Positions 45,578 through 54,211 of a stretch of 54,345 nucleotides of DNA are shown one piece after another. Below the pieces are notes generated by a model that did not search any database, was not told the origin of the DNA, and saw only the letters and a list, made by a program, of their open reading frames with translations. How positions within the stretch are numbered: position 1 is the first letter of the stretch; each line of letters begins with the position of its first letter. A program made the translations under genes and the position numbers. The stretch comes from an uncultured Pelagibacteraceae bacterium (lineage in GTDB: Bacteria; Pseudomonadota; Alphaproteobacteria; Pelagibacterales; Pelagibacteraceae): positions 1-54,345 of the forward strand of contig CACILF010000006.1 in NCBI GenBank assembly GCA_902587435.1. Direction: 5' to 3'.

Positions 45578-48345
45578 TGAGCTCAGAAAAAAGAAAAATT
45601 GCATATATAGATGGTAAACCATATGAAATTGGTTCTAAACATACTTCTATTTTAAAATTTGTAAAAAGCTATCTTGGAGAAAAAAAAGTACCAACTTTAT
45701 GCGACGACCCTAATCTTGCCCCTTATGGAGCTTGTAGAGTCTGTTCAGTAGAAGTTGCTTTGGAAAAAGATGGGCCAACAAAAGTTGTAGCATCTTGTCA
45801 TACACCTGTCGGTGAAAACCAACATATTTTTACTAATAATGAAAACTTAACAGATCTAAGAAAAAATATTGTAGAATTAGTTTTAACAGATCATCCAATG
45901 GAATGTGGTACTTGTGAAGTAAATAATAATTGTGAACTTCAGGATGTTGCTAACGACTTAGGTGTATCTGATCATAGATATAATAGTCCAAAACAACATA
46001 AAGGTATCCCTAGAGATACTTCTCATGATTATATGAGAATGAACCTAGATAATTGTATTAATTGTGGAAGATGCGTAAGAGCTTGTGATGAAATTCAAGG
46101 TTCATTTGTTTTAACAATGAGTGGTAGGGGATTTGAATCTAGAATTACAACAGATAACGATATGTTATTTGGAGACTCGTCTTGTGTATCATGTGGTGCG
46201 TGTGCTCATACATGCCCAACAGACGCTATATCTGATGTGTTTCAGTCAAAATCAACTGCTGTTGATGAAAAAGTAAGAACTACATGTTCTTATTGTGGTG
46301 TCGGTTGTAATTTAGAAGCTTCTATTAAAGACAAAAAGGTTATTGCAATAGATACTCCAAAAGAAACAGAAGTAAATGCAGGACACACATGCATTAAAGG
46401 TAGATATGCATTCGGTTTTTATGATCATCCAGATAGATTGAAAACTCCATTAATTAAAAGAAATGGCAAATTTGAAGAAGCATCATGGGATGAGGCATAT
46501 AACTTTATTAAAAAAGAATTAAATAGAATTATAAAAGCAAATGGTCCTGACTCAGTTGCTGGTATTTCTTCAGCTAGATGTACTAACGAAGAAAATTATG
46601 TTTTCCAGAAAATGATCAGAGCAGCAGTTGGAACTAATAATATTGATTGTTGTGCAAGAATTTGTCACTCGCCTACCGCTTGGGGAATGCAACAAACTTT
46701 TGGTACTGGAGCGGCAACAAATTCTACTGAAGATATTTACCATGCAGATTTATTTATGGTTATTGGCGCTAATCCAACCAATGCCCATCCTGTAACAGGT
46801 GCAAAAATCAAACAACAAGTAATGAAGGGTAAAAAATTAATAGTATTAGATCCTATTACCACTGAACTTGCTAAACTTGCCGATTATCATATTAAGTTAA
46901 GACCTGGAACGAATGTGGCTGTATTAAATATGATGTTGCATTTTATTATAAAATCAAAACTTTATGATAAAGACTTCGTTAGAGATAGAACTGAAGGTTT
47001 TGATAATTTTTTAAAAGAAATTGAAAGACAGGATATTGATCAACTAGCAAAAGTTGCGGGTGTGGATAAACAAATGGTTAAGGAGGCAGCTATTGCTTAT
47101 GCTACAGCGAATAATTCAATGGAGTTTCATGGTCTTGGGGTTACTGAACAAGAACAAGGTTCTAAAACTGTAATGTTAATTGCTGATCTTGCAATGATAA
47201 CTGGAAATATTGGAAGAAAAGGAGTTGGAGTTAACCCTTTAAGAGGACAAAATAATGTACAGGGTGCAGCTGATATGGGATGTCAGCCTCACCAGGGAGC
47301 AGGATATTTTGAAGTTTCAGATAAAAAAAATCAAAATTTTTATACGGAAAAATATGGAGTGGTTCATCCAACAAAAGCTGGGTTAAAAATTCCTCAGATG
47401 TTTGATGCGGCTATCAAGAAAGAAGTTAAAGCGGTTTGGATAATTGGAGAAGATATTGTGCAAACAGACCCTAATAGTGCTCATGTAGTAGATGCCATGA
47501 ATTCTCTTGAGTTATTAGTAGTTCAAGAAATTTTTATGAGTGAAACTGCAAAACTTGCAACGGTAGTATTACCAGGAACAACTTTCTTAGAAAAAGATGG
47601 AACATTCACTAATACTGAAAGAAGAATTCAAAGAGTTAATAAAGCAGTTCCGCCACTACCGGGAACAAAACCAGATGGCGTTATTGTAACAGATATGATG
47701 CAAAAATTAGGATTTGACCAGCCAACTTACGATGCCGATCAAGTGTTGGCTGAAATAGCAGACGTTGTCCCGTTCTTTAAAGGAGTAACAAGAGAAAGAC
47801 TGGGAAAATTTGGTTTGCAATGGCCTGTACAAGAAGATGGTACTGATACTCAAATTTTACATAAAGAAACATTTAAACTTGGAAAAGGTAGGCTAAAGAG
47901 TTTTGATTTTAAAGAATCCACTGAAATTGAAACTAATCAAAAAGATTATCCACTAATTCTAACTACAAGTAGAGTTCTTCAACATTATAATGCTGCTACA
48001 ATGACGAGACGTACTAGTAATATTAATATTGTTTCGGAAGATGTATTATTAATACATCCTAAAGATGCTAAGAAAAGAGACTTAAATACTGGTGATATTG
48101 GAAGACTTTATTCTGGGCGTGGTGAAGTAGCTTTAAAAGTAGAAGTGACTGATAAAGTTAAAGAAGGAATTGTTTTTACAACATTTCATTTTCCTGAACA
48201 TATGGTTAACATGGTGACCGGACATGGTAAAGATGAAGAAACTATGTGTGCTGAATATAAAGTTTCATCTGTAGAAGTCCAAAAAATATCTAATCAATTT
48301 AAAACCGAAGTTAAACCAAAAGAAAACCAAGCAGAAGTAAGCTAA
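45577..48345 (+). CDS. NAD-dependent formate dehydrogenase catalytic (alpha) subunit, cysteine type
   Basis: A 922-residue molybdopterin enzyme oxidising formate to CO2. From the N-terminus it has a [2Fe-2S] domain (Cys42, 53, 56, 74), a His-Cys cluster site (DHPMECGTCEVNNNC), two ferredoxin motifs (CINCGRC and CVSCGAC), the catalytic-domain [4Fe-4S] cluster (CSYCGVGC) and the active site Cys363-His364 in ARICHSP, encoded by TGT at 46663-46665, so it is a Cys not a selenocysteine enzyme. The C-terminal domain carries a molydopterin-dinucleotide-binding fold. Its role is to finish C1 oxidation of methyl compounds and make NADH. It needs FdhD, MoeA and MobA, all encoded beside it. Confidence 0.95.
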   Translation: MSSEKRKIAYIDGKPYEIGSKHTSILKFVKSYLGEKKVPTLCDDPNLAPYGACRVCSVEVALEKDGPTKVVASCHTPVGENQHIFTNNENLTDLRKNIVELVLTDHPMECGTCEVNNNCELQDVANDLGVSDHRYNSPKQHKGIPRDTSHDYMRMNLDNCINCGRCVRACDEIQGSFVLTMSGRGFESRITTDNDMLFGDSSCVSCGACAHTCPTDAISDVFQSKSTAVDEKVRTTCSYCGVGCNLEASIKDKKVIAIDTPKETEVNAGHTCIKGRYAFGFYDHPDRLKTPLIKRNGKFEEASWDEAYNFIKKELNRIIKANGPDSVAGISSARCTNEENYVFQKMIRAAVGTNNIDCCARICHSPTAWGMQQTFGTGAATNSTEDIYHADLFMVIGANPTNAHPVTGAKIKQQVMKGKKLIVLDPITTELAKLADYHIKLRPGTNVAVLNMMLHFIIKSKLYDKDFVRDRTEGFDNFLKEIERQDIDQLAKVAGVDKQMVKEAAIAYATANNSMEFHGLGVTEQEQGSKTVMLIADLAMITGNIGRKGVGVNPLRGQNNVQGAADMGCQPHQGAGYFEVSDKKNQNFYTEKYGVVHPTKAGLKIPQMFDAAIKKEVKAVWIIGEDIVQTDPNSAHVVDAMNSLELLVVQEIFMSETAKLATVVLPGTTFLEKDGTFTNTERRIQRVNKAVPPLPGTKPDGVIVTDMMQKLGFDQPTYDADQVLAEIADVVPFFKGVTRERLGKFGLQWPVQEDGTDTQILHKETFKLGKGRLKSFDFKESTEIETNQKDYPLILTTSRVLQHYNAATMTRRTSNINIVSEDVLLIHPKDAKKRDLNTGDIGRLYSGRGEVALKVEVTDKVKEGIVFTTFHFPEHMVNMVTGHGKDEETMCAEYKVSSVEVQKISNQFKTEVKPKENQAEVS

Positions 48346-48351
48346 TTTAAA

Positions 48352-49803
48352 ATGACCATTGGTTGGCGCTTTGATAATACTTATTCAAAGCTGCCTGATC
48401 CTTTTATTTCCAACACATCTCCTATTCCGGTTAAATCACCAGAATTAATTATTTTAAATGATAATTTGGCAAAACAATTAGGGCTAAATTTTTCTTTGAT
48501 TAGCAAAAAAGATTTATCAAATTTATTTTCAGGAAATTCACTCCCTGAAGGATCTAAATCTATTGCACAAGCTTATGCGGGTCATCAGTTTGGTCATTTT
48601 ACAATGCTGGGAGATGGTAGAGCAGTTTTGATGGGTGAACATATATCAAAAAATAATGAAAGATTTGATATTCAATTTAAAGGATCAGGACAAACACCTT
48701 TTTCAAGAAATGGTGACGGAAGAGCTGCGCTAGGCCCAATGTTAAGAGAATATATAATTAGCGAAGCAATGCATTCACTAAATATACCAACAACAAGAAG
48801 TCTAGCGGTAGTTAAAACTGGTGAAGATGTAGAAAGAGAAAATATATTACAAGGTGCCATACTAACTAGAGTTGCTTCTAGCCATCTAAGAGTTGGAACA
48901 TTTCAATATATTGCTACGAGAAATAATGAAAGTGAACTAAGAACTTTAGTTGATTACACAATAAATCGTCATTATCCAAATATTAAAAAATCTAAAAATA
49001 AAGCACTAGATTTATTAAAAGTTTTAATTGAACTTCAAATTGACTTGGTGGTTAATTGGATGCGAGTTGGTTTTATCCATGGTGTTATGAACACTGACAA
49101 CATGTCTATCTCCGGTGAAACAATTGATTATGGCCCATGTGCCTTTATGGATACTTATGATCCACAAACTGTTTTTAGTTCTATAGATGAATTAGGTAGA
49201 TACGCTTATTTTAATCAACCTAGTATCACTAAATGGAACTTAGCAAGGTTTGCAGAATGTTTAATACCTCTTATTGATCCAAAAAAAGAAAAGGCAATTG
49301 AGATTGCTACTGAAGCAATAAATAGTTTTGACAAAAGTTATGAGAATAAATGGATTAATATGATGAGAGATAAATTAGGTTTATTTGGTCAAGATCAAAA
49401 AGATCAAGTTTTAATAATAGATTTATTAACTTGGATGCACAAAAATAAGGTTGACTATACAAATACATTTTGTTTTTTAATGGATGAAAATTTTCAACAC
49501 AATAAAATCTATAATGATGAAAACTTTCTTACATGGAAAGAAAGATGGAAGGAAAGATTAAAACTGAATAATAATACGCCTGAAAAGTATTTAAGTTTAA
49601 TGAAGTCAGTTAATCCTTTAGTTATTCCAAGAAACCATAAAGTAGAAGAAGTATTAGAATCTGCAAATAACAATGATTTATCTCCATTAAAAAAAATAAT
49701 TAATGTATTTGAAAAACCATATGAAAAAACAAAAGAAAATATTGATTATCAATCCCCTGCTCCAGTTAGCGATAAAAAATATAAAACTTTTTGTGGTACT
49801 TAA
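48352..49803 (+). CDS. selO: SelO/YdiU-family protein adenylyltransferase
   Basis: A pseudokinase-fold enzyme of 483 residues that transfers AMP to Ser, Thr or Tyr of target proteins; E. coli SelO acts in redox stress. The diagnostic blocks are AYAGHQFGHFTMLGDGRAVLMG, QFKGSGQTPFSRNGDGRAALGPMLREY, VIHGVMNTDNMSI-type HGVMNTDNMS and DYGPCAFMDTYDP. The C-terminus ends FCGT, keeping the conserved terminal Cys that is selenocysteine in mammals. It follows the formate dehydrogenase gene by six bases and may share its mRNA; I see no functional link beyond that. Confidence 0.94.
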   Translation: MTIGWRFDNTYSKLPDPFISNTSPIPVKSPELIILNDNLAKQLGLNFSLISKKDLSNLFSGNSLPEGSKSIAQAYAGHQFGHFTMLGDGRAVLMGEHISKNNERFDIQFKGSGQTPFSRNGDGRAALGPMLREYIISEAMHSLNIPTTRSLAVVKTGEDVERENILQGAILTRVASSHLRVGTFQYIATRNNESELRTLVDYTINRHYPNIKKSKNKALDLLKVLIELQIDLVVNWMRVGFIHGVMNTDNMSISGETIDYGPCAFMDTYDPQTVFSSIDELGRYAYFNQPSITKWNLARFAECLIPLIDPKKEKAIEIATEAINSFDKSYENKWINMMRDKLGLFGQDQKDQVLIIDLLTWMHKNKVDYTNTFCFLMDENFQHNKIYNDENFLTWKERWKERLKLNNNTPEKYLSLMKSVNPLVIPRNHKVEEVLESANNNDLSPLKKIINVFEKPYEKTKENIDYQSPAPVSDKKYKTFCGT

Positions 49804-49808
49804 TAATA

Positions 49809-50912
49809 TTATAAAACGTAAGGTTCGGGCCTAACCTTATTATCTAAAACTCTTTCAACAGCAAAATCACTAATATCAATTGTTTGATATGATCCAGTTG
49901 TAATTAATTCAGTTAATGCTCTGCCTATTCCTGGAGCTTGCATTAATCCTCTGCCAGTAAAACCTGATGCTAAATAAACGTTTTCATATTTAGGGTGCTT
50001 ACCAACAACAGCATTATTATCTAATTTATTACAATCATAATATCCTGCCCATCCACCAGTTAATTTTAATTCCTCAAACGCAGGAATTCTTTTTGCAAGA
50101 GCTGGCCAAACTAACTCTTCGAAGTCATTCCATGCTGGTTCCAAATCTGTTGCATCAAATACAGAATGAGGTGATCCAGCTAAATATTCTTTTCCCTCTG
50201 GCCTCCAATAAACACCTGTTGTCAAATCTCCAGTTAAAGGCATTTCAGGAATATGTTTAGGGCACTTAACTCTAAATACAGTATGTTTTTGTGGAACTAC
50301 CGGAATGTCATCTAGCAATTCTTTTGTCCAACACCCAGCTGCTGAAATAATAGTTTTAGCTTTTATTTCTGAAATACTTTTTACTTCACCTTTAATAAAC
50401 TCTGCCCCAAGTTCAATAGCCTTACTTTTTAAAGCGCTATGAAACATAAATGGATCGATCCAGCCTTCACTTTTATTATCTGTGAAAGTTGCTGTTTCAA
50501 TTCCTTCATTATTAATATACGGAAATATTTTTGTTAATTCAGAACCTTTAATATTTTTCGTTCCTGCTTCACAGGCTTTATGATTTTCTAATGCCCTGTA
50601 TTGCTCTTCAGCATGCTCAGGCCCAAACATTAATAAATATCCATTTGGGACCATGCTTGCAGTGGGGTTAGGATTTTTATCCGTTTTTAGCAATTCTGGT
50701 ATTTGGTAAATAAATTCTCTAGCAAATTTACCAAGCAAAATATTCTCTTTTTGAAAAAATTGTCTTCTAAAACCCCCAAGTGATAATGGAAAAGATGCAT
50801 TTTTGTATGTTGGGTCTCTTTCTATAACTTTTACTTTTCTTCCTTCCTTGGATAAAAAATAAGCACTTGCTGCTCCAATTATGCCGCCTCCAATAATTAC
50901 AACATCATCCAT
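49809..50912 (-). CDS. FAD-dependent oxidoreductase, DAO/FOXRED1-like
   Basis: A 367-residue flavoprotein of the D-amino-acid-oxidase/glycine-oxidase fold. The N-terminal FAD loop is VVIIGGGIIGAASAYFLSKEG. SLGGFRRQF replaces the usual sarcosine-oxidase substrate entry. The C-terminal GGWAGYYDCNKLDNNAVVG and ASGFTGRGLMQAPGIGRALTELI are close to those of FOXRED1, a mitochondrial complex I assembly factor. In bacteria such proteins are usually amine or amino-acid oxidases; oxidation of a methylated amine or glycine derivative would feed the nearby formate pathway. Substrate is unknown. It is convergent with selO, five bases apart. Confidence 0.87.
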   Translation of the reverse strand: MDDVVIIGGGIIGAASAYFLSKEGRKVKVIERDPTYKNASFPLSLGGFRRQFFQKENILLGKFAREFIYQIPELLKTDKNPNPTASMVPNGYLLMFGPEHAEEQYRALENHKACEAGTKNIKGSELTKIFPYINNEGIETATFTDNKSEGWIDPFMFHSALKSKAIELGAEFIKGEVKSISEIKAKTIISAAGCWTKELLDDIPVVPQKHTVFRVKCPKHIPEMPLTGDLTTGVYWRPEGKEYLAGSPHSVFDATDLEPAWNDFEELVWPALAKRIPAFEELKLTGGWAGYYDCNKLDNNAVVGKHPKYENVYLASGFTGRGLMQAPGIGRALTELITTGSYQTIDISDFAVERVLDNKVRPEPYVL

Positions 50913-50978
50913 ATATAAATATTATAAATTTAATTTATTCATAAATATAACTATGTAAATATGTTATAGTTTCAAATC

Positions 50979-51737
50979 ATGAAAAAAGTAATATGGATAA
51001 CTGGCGCAAGCAGTGGGATTGGTAAAGCTTTAGCATTAAAATTTGCGAATGAGAACTGGAGTGTTGCAATCTCTGCTAGAAGAGAAAATATTTTAAAAGA
51101 AATATCCGAATCTCATGAAAATATTAAATCTTTTCCATTAGATGTTACTGATCAAGCAAAATGTAAGAAAGTGTTTGAAAAGATTAAAAGTCATTATGGG
51201 GATGTGGACATCTGTTTTTTTTCTACTGGAACTTGGAATCCAAAAAAAGAAAAAGATATAGATGTAGAGCAAATAGAAAATGTTTTTAAGGTTAATTTCT
51301 TTGGAACAGTTAATAGCATTAAAGCTGTTGAAGAGTATTTCAAAAATAAGAATAGCGGTATAATTACTATTGTATCTTCAATTGCTGGATATAGAGGCTT
51401 ACCTAATTCAACAGGATATGGTCCTTCTAAATCTGCTTTAAACAATTTAGCTGAAAGCTTATATTTCGACTTTGGGAGACACAATGTGAGAGTTTGTTTG
51501 GTTTCTCCAGGGTTTATTAAAACACCAATGACAGACAAAAACGATTTTAAAATGCCATTTTTAAAAACTTCAGAATTTGCAGCTGATAAAATTTATGATG
51601 GTTTAATAAATAAAAATAATTTTGAAATACATTTTCCAAAAGAACTTACATTAACCCTTAAGTTGTTTGGCCTTTTACCAAGTAAAATTTACTTTTATTT
51701 AGTGAAAAAACTTACAAAATTTCAAAAAAGAAATTAA
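50979..51737 (+). CDS. Short-chain dehydrogenase/reductase
   Basis: A classical SDR of 252 residues with the cofactor loop ITGASSGIGKAL, the catalytic Ser in VSSIAGYRG, Tyr-x3-Lys in GYGPSKSAL, and SPGFIKTPM. The C-terminal extension (FPKELTLTLKLFGLLPSKIYFYLVKKL) is amphipathic and may anchor the protein to the membrane, as in lipid-metabolising SDRs. It is the plus-strand edge of the lipid cluster that continues on the minus strand. A -10-like TATAGT sits at 50965-50970, without a good -35. Substrate not assignable. Confidence 0.9.
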   Translation: MKKVIWITGASSGIGKALALKFANENWSVAISARRENILKEISESHENIKSFPLDVTDQAKCKKVFEKIKSHYGDVDICFFSTGTWNPKKEKDIDVEQIENVFKVNFFGTVNSIKAVEEYFKNKNSGIITIVSSIAGYRGLPNSTGYGPSKSALNNLAESLYFDFGRHNVRVCLVSPGFIKTPMTDKNDFKMPFLKTSEFAADKIYDGLINKNNFEIHFPKELTLTLKLFGLLPSKIYFYLVKKLTKFQKRN

Positions 51738-52261
51738 TCTTTAACAAACATAACTGTAAGTTCAGCAACTTTTATACCAAACTTAGTCATAGTTGCTCTG
51801 TTAATTGCAACTCTTTCATCTTGCATAAATATCCAGTCATCAAAAGTAATTTTCATTTCTCTACCTTTAACTGGAACTAATAAAACATACTCAAATTTAA
51901 ATGCTGGTCCATATGAATAACCTTTAGCAGTTCCTACAACATCTCCTGCTGTACCTTCATAATTATGTTCGTCAATTTTATCAATTTTCCACTGTCTTGT
52001 TTGAATTTCTCCATCATTCCAAATAAACTTTTCATCTAAAATTAGTTGTTTACCATCCCATGTGCCATTAAGATCAGCAGAAAATTGTCTTGTTACTTTT
52101 CCTGATCTATTTTGCAAAATTCCCCAAGCTTTTACGTTACCTGACATATATTCTTCTATAATTAATCTTGGTTTTTGATCTTTAAAATCTGTAGGTTTCA
52201 TATTATTTCCTGAACAACTAGTTAATAAAATTGCTACAATTAATGCAAATATTATTTTCAT
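51734..52261 (-). CDS. DUF3833 family lipoprotein
   Basis: A 175-residue protein with a lipoprotein signal: LIVAILLTSC gives a lipobox with the modified Cys at residue 16. The mature part matches DUF3833: RLIIEEYMSGNVKAWGILQNRSGKV, FIWNDGEIQTRQWKI and FKFEYVLLVPVKGREMKITFDDWIFMQDE. In many alphaproteobacteria DUF3833 lies beside a Cfa-like methyltransferase, DUF1365 and an amine-oxidase-like protein, the same set as here. The fold is a lipocalin-like barrel in my judgement; a role in carrying modified lipids is inference. Start is four bases after the Cfa-like stop. Its stop shares TTAA with the SDR stop. Confidence 0.88.
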   Translation of the reverse strand: MKIIFALIVAILLTSCSGNNMKPTDFKDQKPRLIIEEYMSGNVKAWGILQNRSGKVTRQFSADLNGTWDGKQLILDEKFIWNDGEIQTRQWKIDKIDEHNYEGTAGDVVGTAKGYSYGPAFKFEYVLLVPVKGREMKITFDDWIFMQDERVAINRATMTKFGIKVAELTVMFVKD

Positions 52262-52265
52262 TTTT

Positions 52266-53444
52266 TTATTTGTTGCATAGAGAGAATTGTATTAAATCTA
52301 TATTTTTTGATTTAAAGCCTGCTTCGCAGTAAGATAAATAAAATTCCCACATTTTTTTAAAATTTAAATCAAACCCCTGTTTTTTAATCAAGTCCCACTT
52401 TTTGATGAACTCCTTTCGCCAAATTATTAAAGTATCAGAATAGTGTTTTGAATATGAATTGTATTCATTAAATTTCAATCCATTATCGTCTGCGTATTTA
52501 TGCAAACTTTTTTTTGAAGGTAAAAATCCACCAGGGAAGATATATTTTTGAATAAAGTCTTTTTTATTTTTGTATCTATCAAACAAACTATCATCGATGG
52601 TAATTGCTTGTATTCCTGCATTACCGTGAATAGAGAGGTTATTTTTGATTGTATTAAAATAGCTTTGTAAATAATTTTGACCTACGGCCTCGATCATTTC
52701 AATTGAAGCTATTGAGTCATATTTTCCTTTTAAATCTCTATAATCTTTAATCTCTAAATTAATTTTTTCGTTAAGACCTGCTTTATAAATTCTTTCTTTA
52801 GCAAACTCATATTGCTTTTTAGATATTGTAATGCAATCTAATTTAACATTATAATTTTTACCTAGGTATTCTGCGAATCCTCCCCATCCGCAACCAATTT
52901 CTAAAACTTTGCTATTATCTCGTGGTTTTAGAAGATTAATTAATTTTTGATATTTGTTATTTTGAGCGTCAGATAAATTTTGTCTATCATTTTCAAATAT
53001 TGCACTTGAATAAGTTAAAGTTTCATCAAGCCATAGGGAAAAGAAATCATTTCCAAGATCATAGTGTTTAGCAATATTTTCTTTACTTCTTTTTTTGGTA
53101 TTTTTAATAATTTTATTTTTTAAAAAATGTATTGCAGAGAAATCTAAAATTCCTGAAAATTTATAAATTAATTTTATATTTTTTGCAGTAATCTCTATTA
53201 AATTTGAAAGATTATCAGTTTCAAAATAACCCTGCATGTAACTCTCTGCTAAGCCAATGCTACCATTTCTAATTAAATTATAATTTAAACTTGGATGTTT
53301 AATTTCTATTCTTGCTTTAAGTTTTTCATTTATATTTCCAAATTTTAATACTTCTCCATCAAAATTTTTTATTTCTAAAAAACCATGTTTTATATTTTTT
53401 AATGTTTTAAAAACTATTAAATCTGAAATTCTATTTATGATCAT
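52266..53444 (-). CDS. Cfa-like SAM-dependent lipid methyltransferase
   Basis: A 392-residue member of the cyclopropane-fatty-acid-synthase family. The SAM site VLEIGCGWGGFAEYLG is at about 180-195, with the family segments HYDLGNDFFSLWLDETLTYSSA and KYIFPGGFLPS. Classical Cfa binds bicarbonate through a Cys, a Glu, a His and a Tyr. Here the Cys position is Ser147 (YSSA) and the His position is Ile281 (AITID), while Glu252 and the Tyr before the C-terminal TLIIW are kept. This suggests a methyl or methylene transfer rather than cyclopropane formation. It overlaps DUF1365 by one base and precedes the lipoprotein by four bases. Confidence 0.9.
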   Translation of the reverse strand: MIINRISDLIVFKTLKNIKHGFLEIKNFDGEVLKFGNINEKLKARIEIKHPSLNYNLIRNGSIGLAESYMQGYFETDNLSNLIEITAKNIKLIYKFSGILDFSAIHFLKNKIIKNTKKRSKENIAKHYDLGNDFFSLWLDETLTYSSAIFENDRQNLSDAQNNKYQKLINLLKPRDNSKVLEIGCGWGGFAEYLGKNYNVKLDCITISKKQYEFAKERIYKAGLNEKINLEIKDYRDLKGKYDSIASIEMIEAVGQNYLQSYFNTIKNNLSIHGNAGIQAITIDDSLFDRYKNKKDFIQKYIFPGGFLPSKKSLHKYADDNGLKFNEYNSYSKHYSDTLIIWRKEFIKKWDLIKKQGFDLNFKKMWEFYLSYCEAGFKSKNIDLIQFSLCNK

Positions 53445-54211
53445 TAATTTTCTATACTTATATTATTTTTAATATTTAATTTTTTTTTTACAAATTTAAT
53501 GCCTTTAATCCACAATTTAAATGCTTCAAAATGTATTGCGGCAATAATTTTGAAGGTCATTAATGGATGACGTAAATAAGATAAAATTAAGTTTTTATTA
53601 TTAATATCAATCCTGATTCCGTCTTGGGATGCATAAAGAAGCTTTCCTTCATCATCATATTGATCAATAATTAGTGAAATTTTGTTATTCGGCTTTAGAA
53701 TCTTAAAAAAATACGTACAGTTCATTTCAATAAATGGAGATACGTGAAATTTTTTTTTACATGTATTTTTAATTAAATTATCATTATCATTTATTTTAAA
53801 TATATATGTGTGCTGTTCACCAAAAGTATTTTTAACTTCATATAAAATTGATATTAACTCTGATCTTTTGTTATAAATAAAAAAAACACTTAAAGGATTA
53901 AAAACATATCCAAAAATTCTAGGATAACACAAAAGTTTAATTTTAATTTCTTCTGTATTTATTTGATTTTCTGTTAGATTTTTTATAACCCATTTCTTTA
54001 ATGATGTTCCATCTCTTGGGCCATGATCTACATCGTAAAAGCTAATAATATTGAATTTATTATGTGAAAAAATTTTTAAAGATTTATCTAATAAATTTAT
54101 CTCAGATAAATCCAATAATATCGAAAAAACCTTATATTTGAAAAAATGAATTTTAGGTTTAAATCGTTTATGAATAACATTGCCAATATAAATTGAAGAT
54201 TCTTTAATCAT
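53444..54211 (-). CDS. DUF1365 family protein
   Basis: A 255-residue protein with the DUF1365 landmarks: IYIGNVIHKRFKPKIHFFKY at the start, DVDHGPRDGTSLKKW, CYPRIFGYVFNPLSVFFIY and YEVKNTFGEQHTYIF. The family has no proven activity but is nearly always beside Cfa-like and FAD amine-oxidase-like genes, so a role in the same fatty-acid modification pathway is likely. It is translated between those two. Its ATG overlaps the upstream stop by eight bases (ATGATTAA), and its stop shares one base with the Cfa-like start. Confidence 0.9.
   Translation of the reverse strand: MIKESSIYIGNVIHKRFKPKIHFFKYKVFSILLDLSEINLLDKSLKIFSHNKFNIISFYDVDHGPRDGTSLKKWVIKNLTENQINTEEIKIKLLCYPRIFGYVFNPLSVFFIYNKRSELISILYEVKNTFGEQHTYIFKINDNDNLIKNTCKKKFHVSPFIEMNCTYFFKILKPNNKISLIIDQYDDEGKLLYASQDGIRIDINNKNLILSYLRHPLMTFKIIAAIHFEAFKLWIKGIKFVKKKLNIKNNISIEN

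Noticed and set aside
46663-46665. Selenocysteine in the formate dehydrogenase
   Set aside because: The active-site codon is TGT (Cys), and no in-frame TGA occurs at that place.
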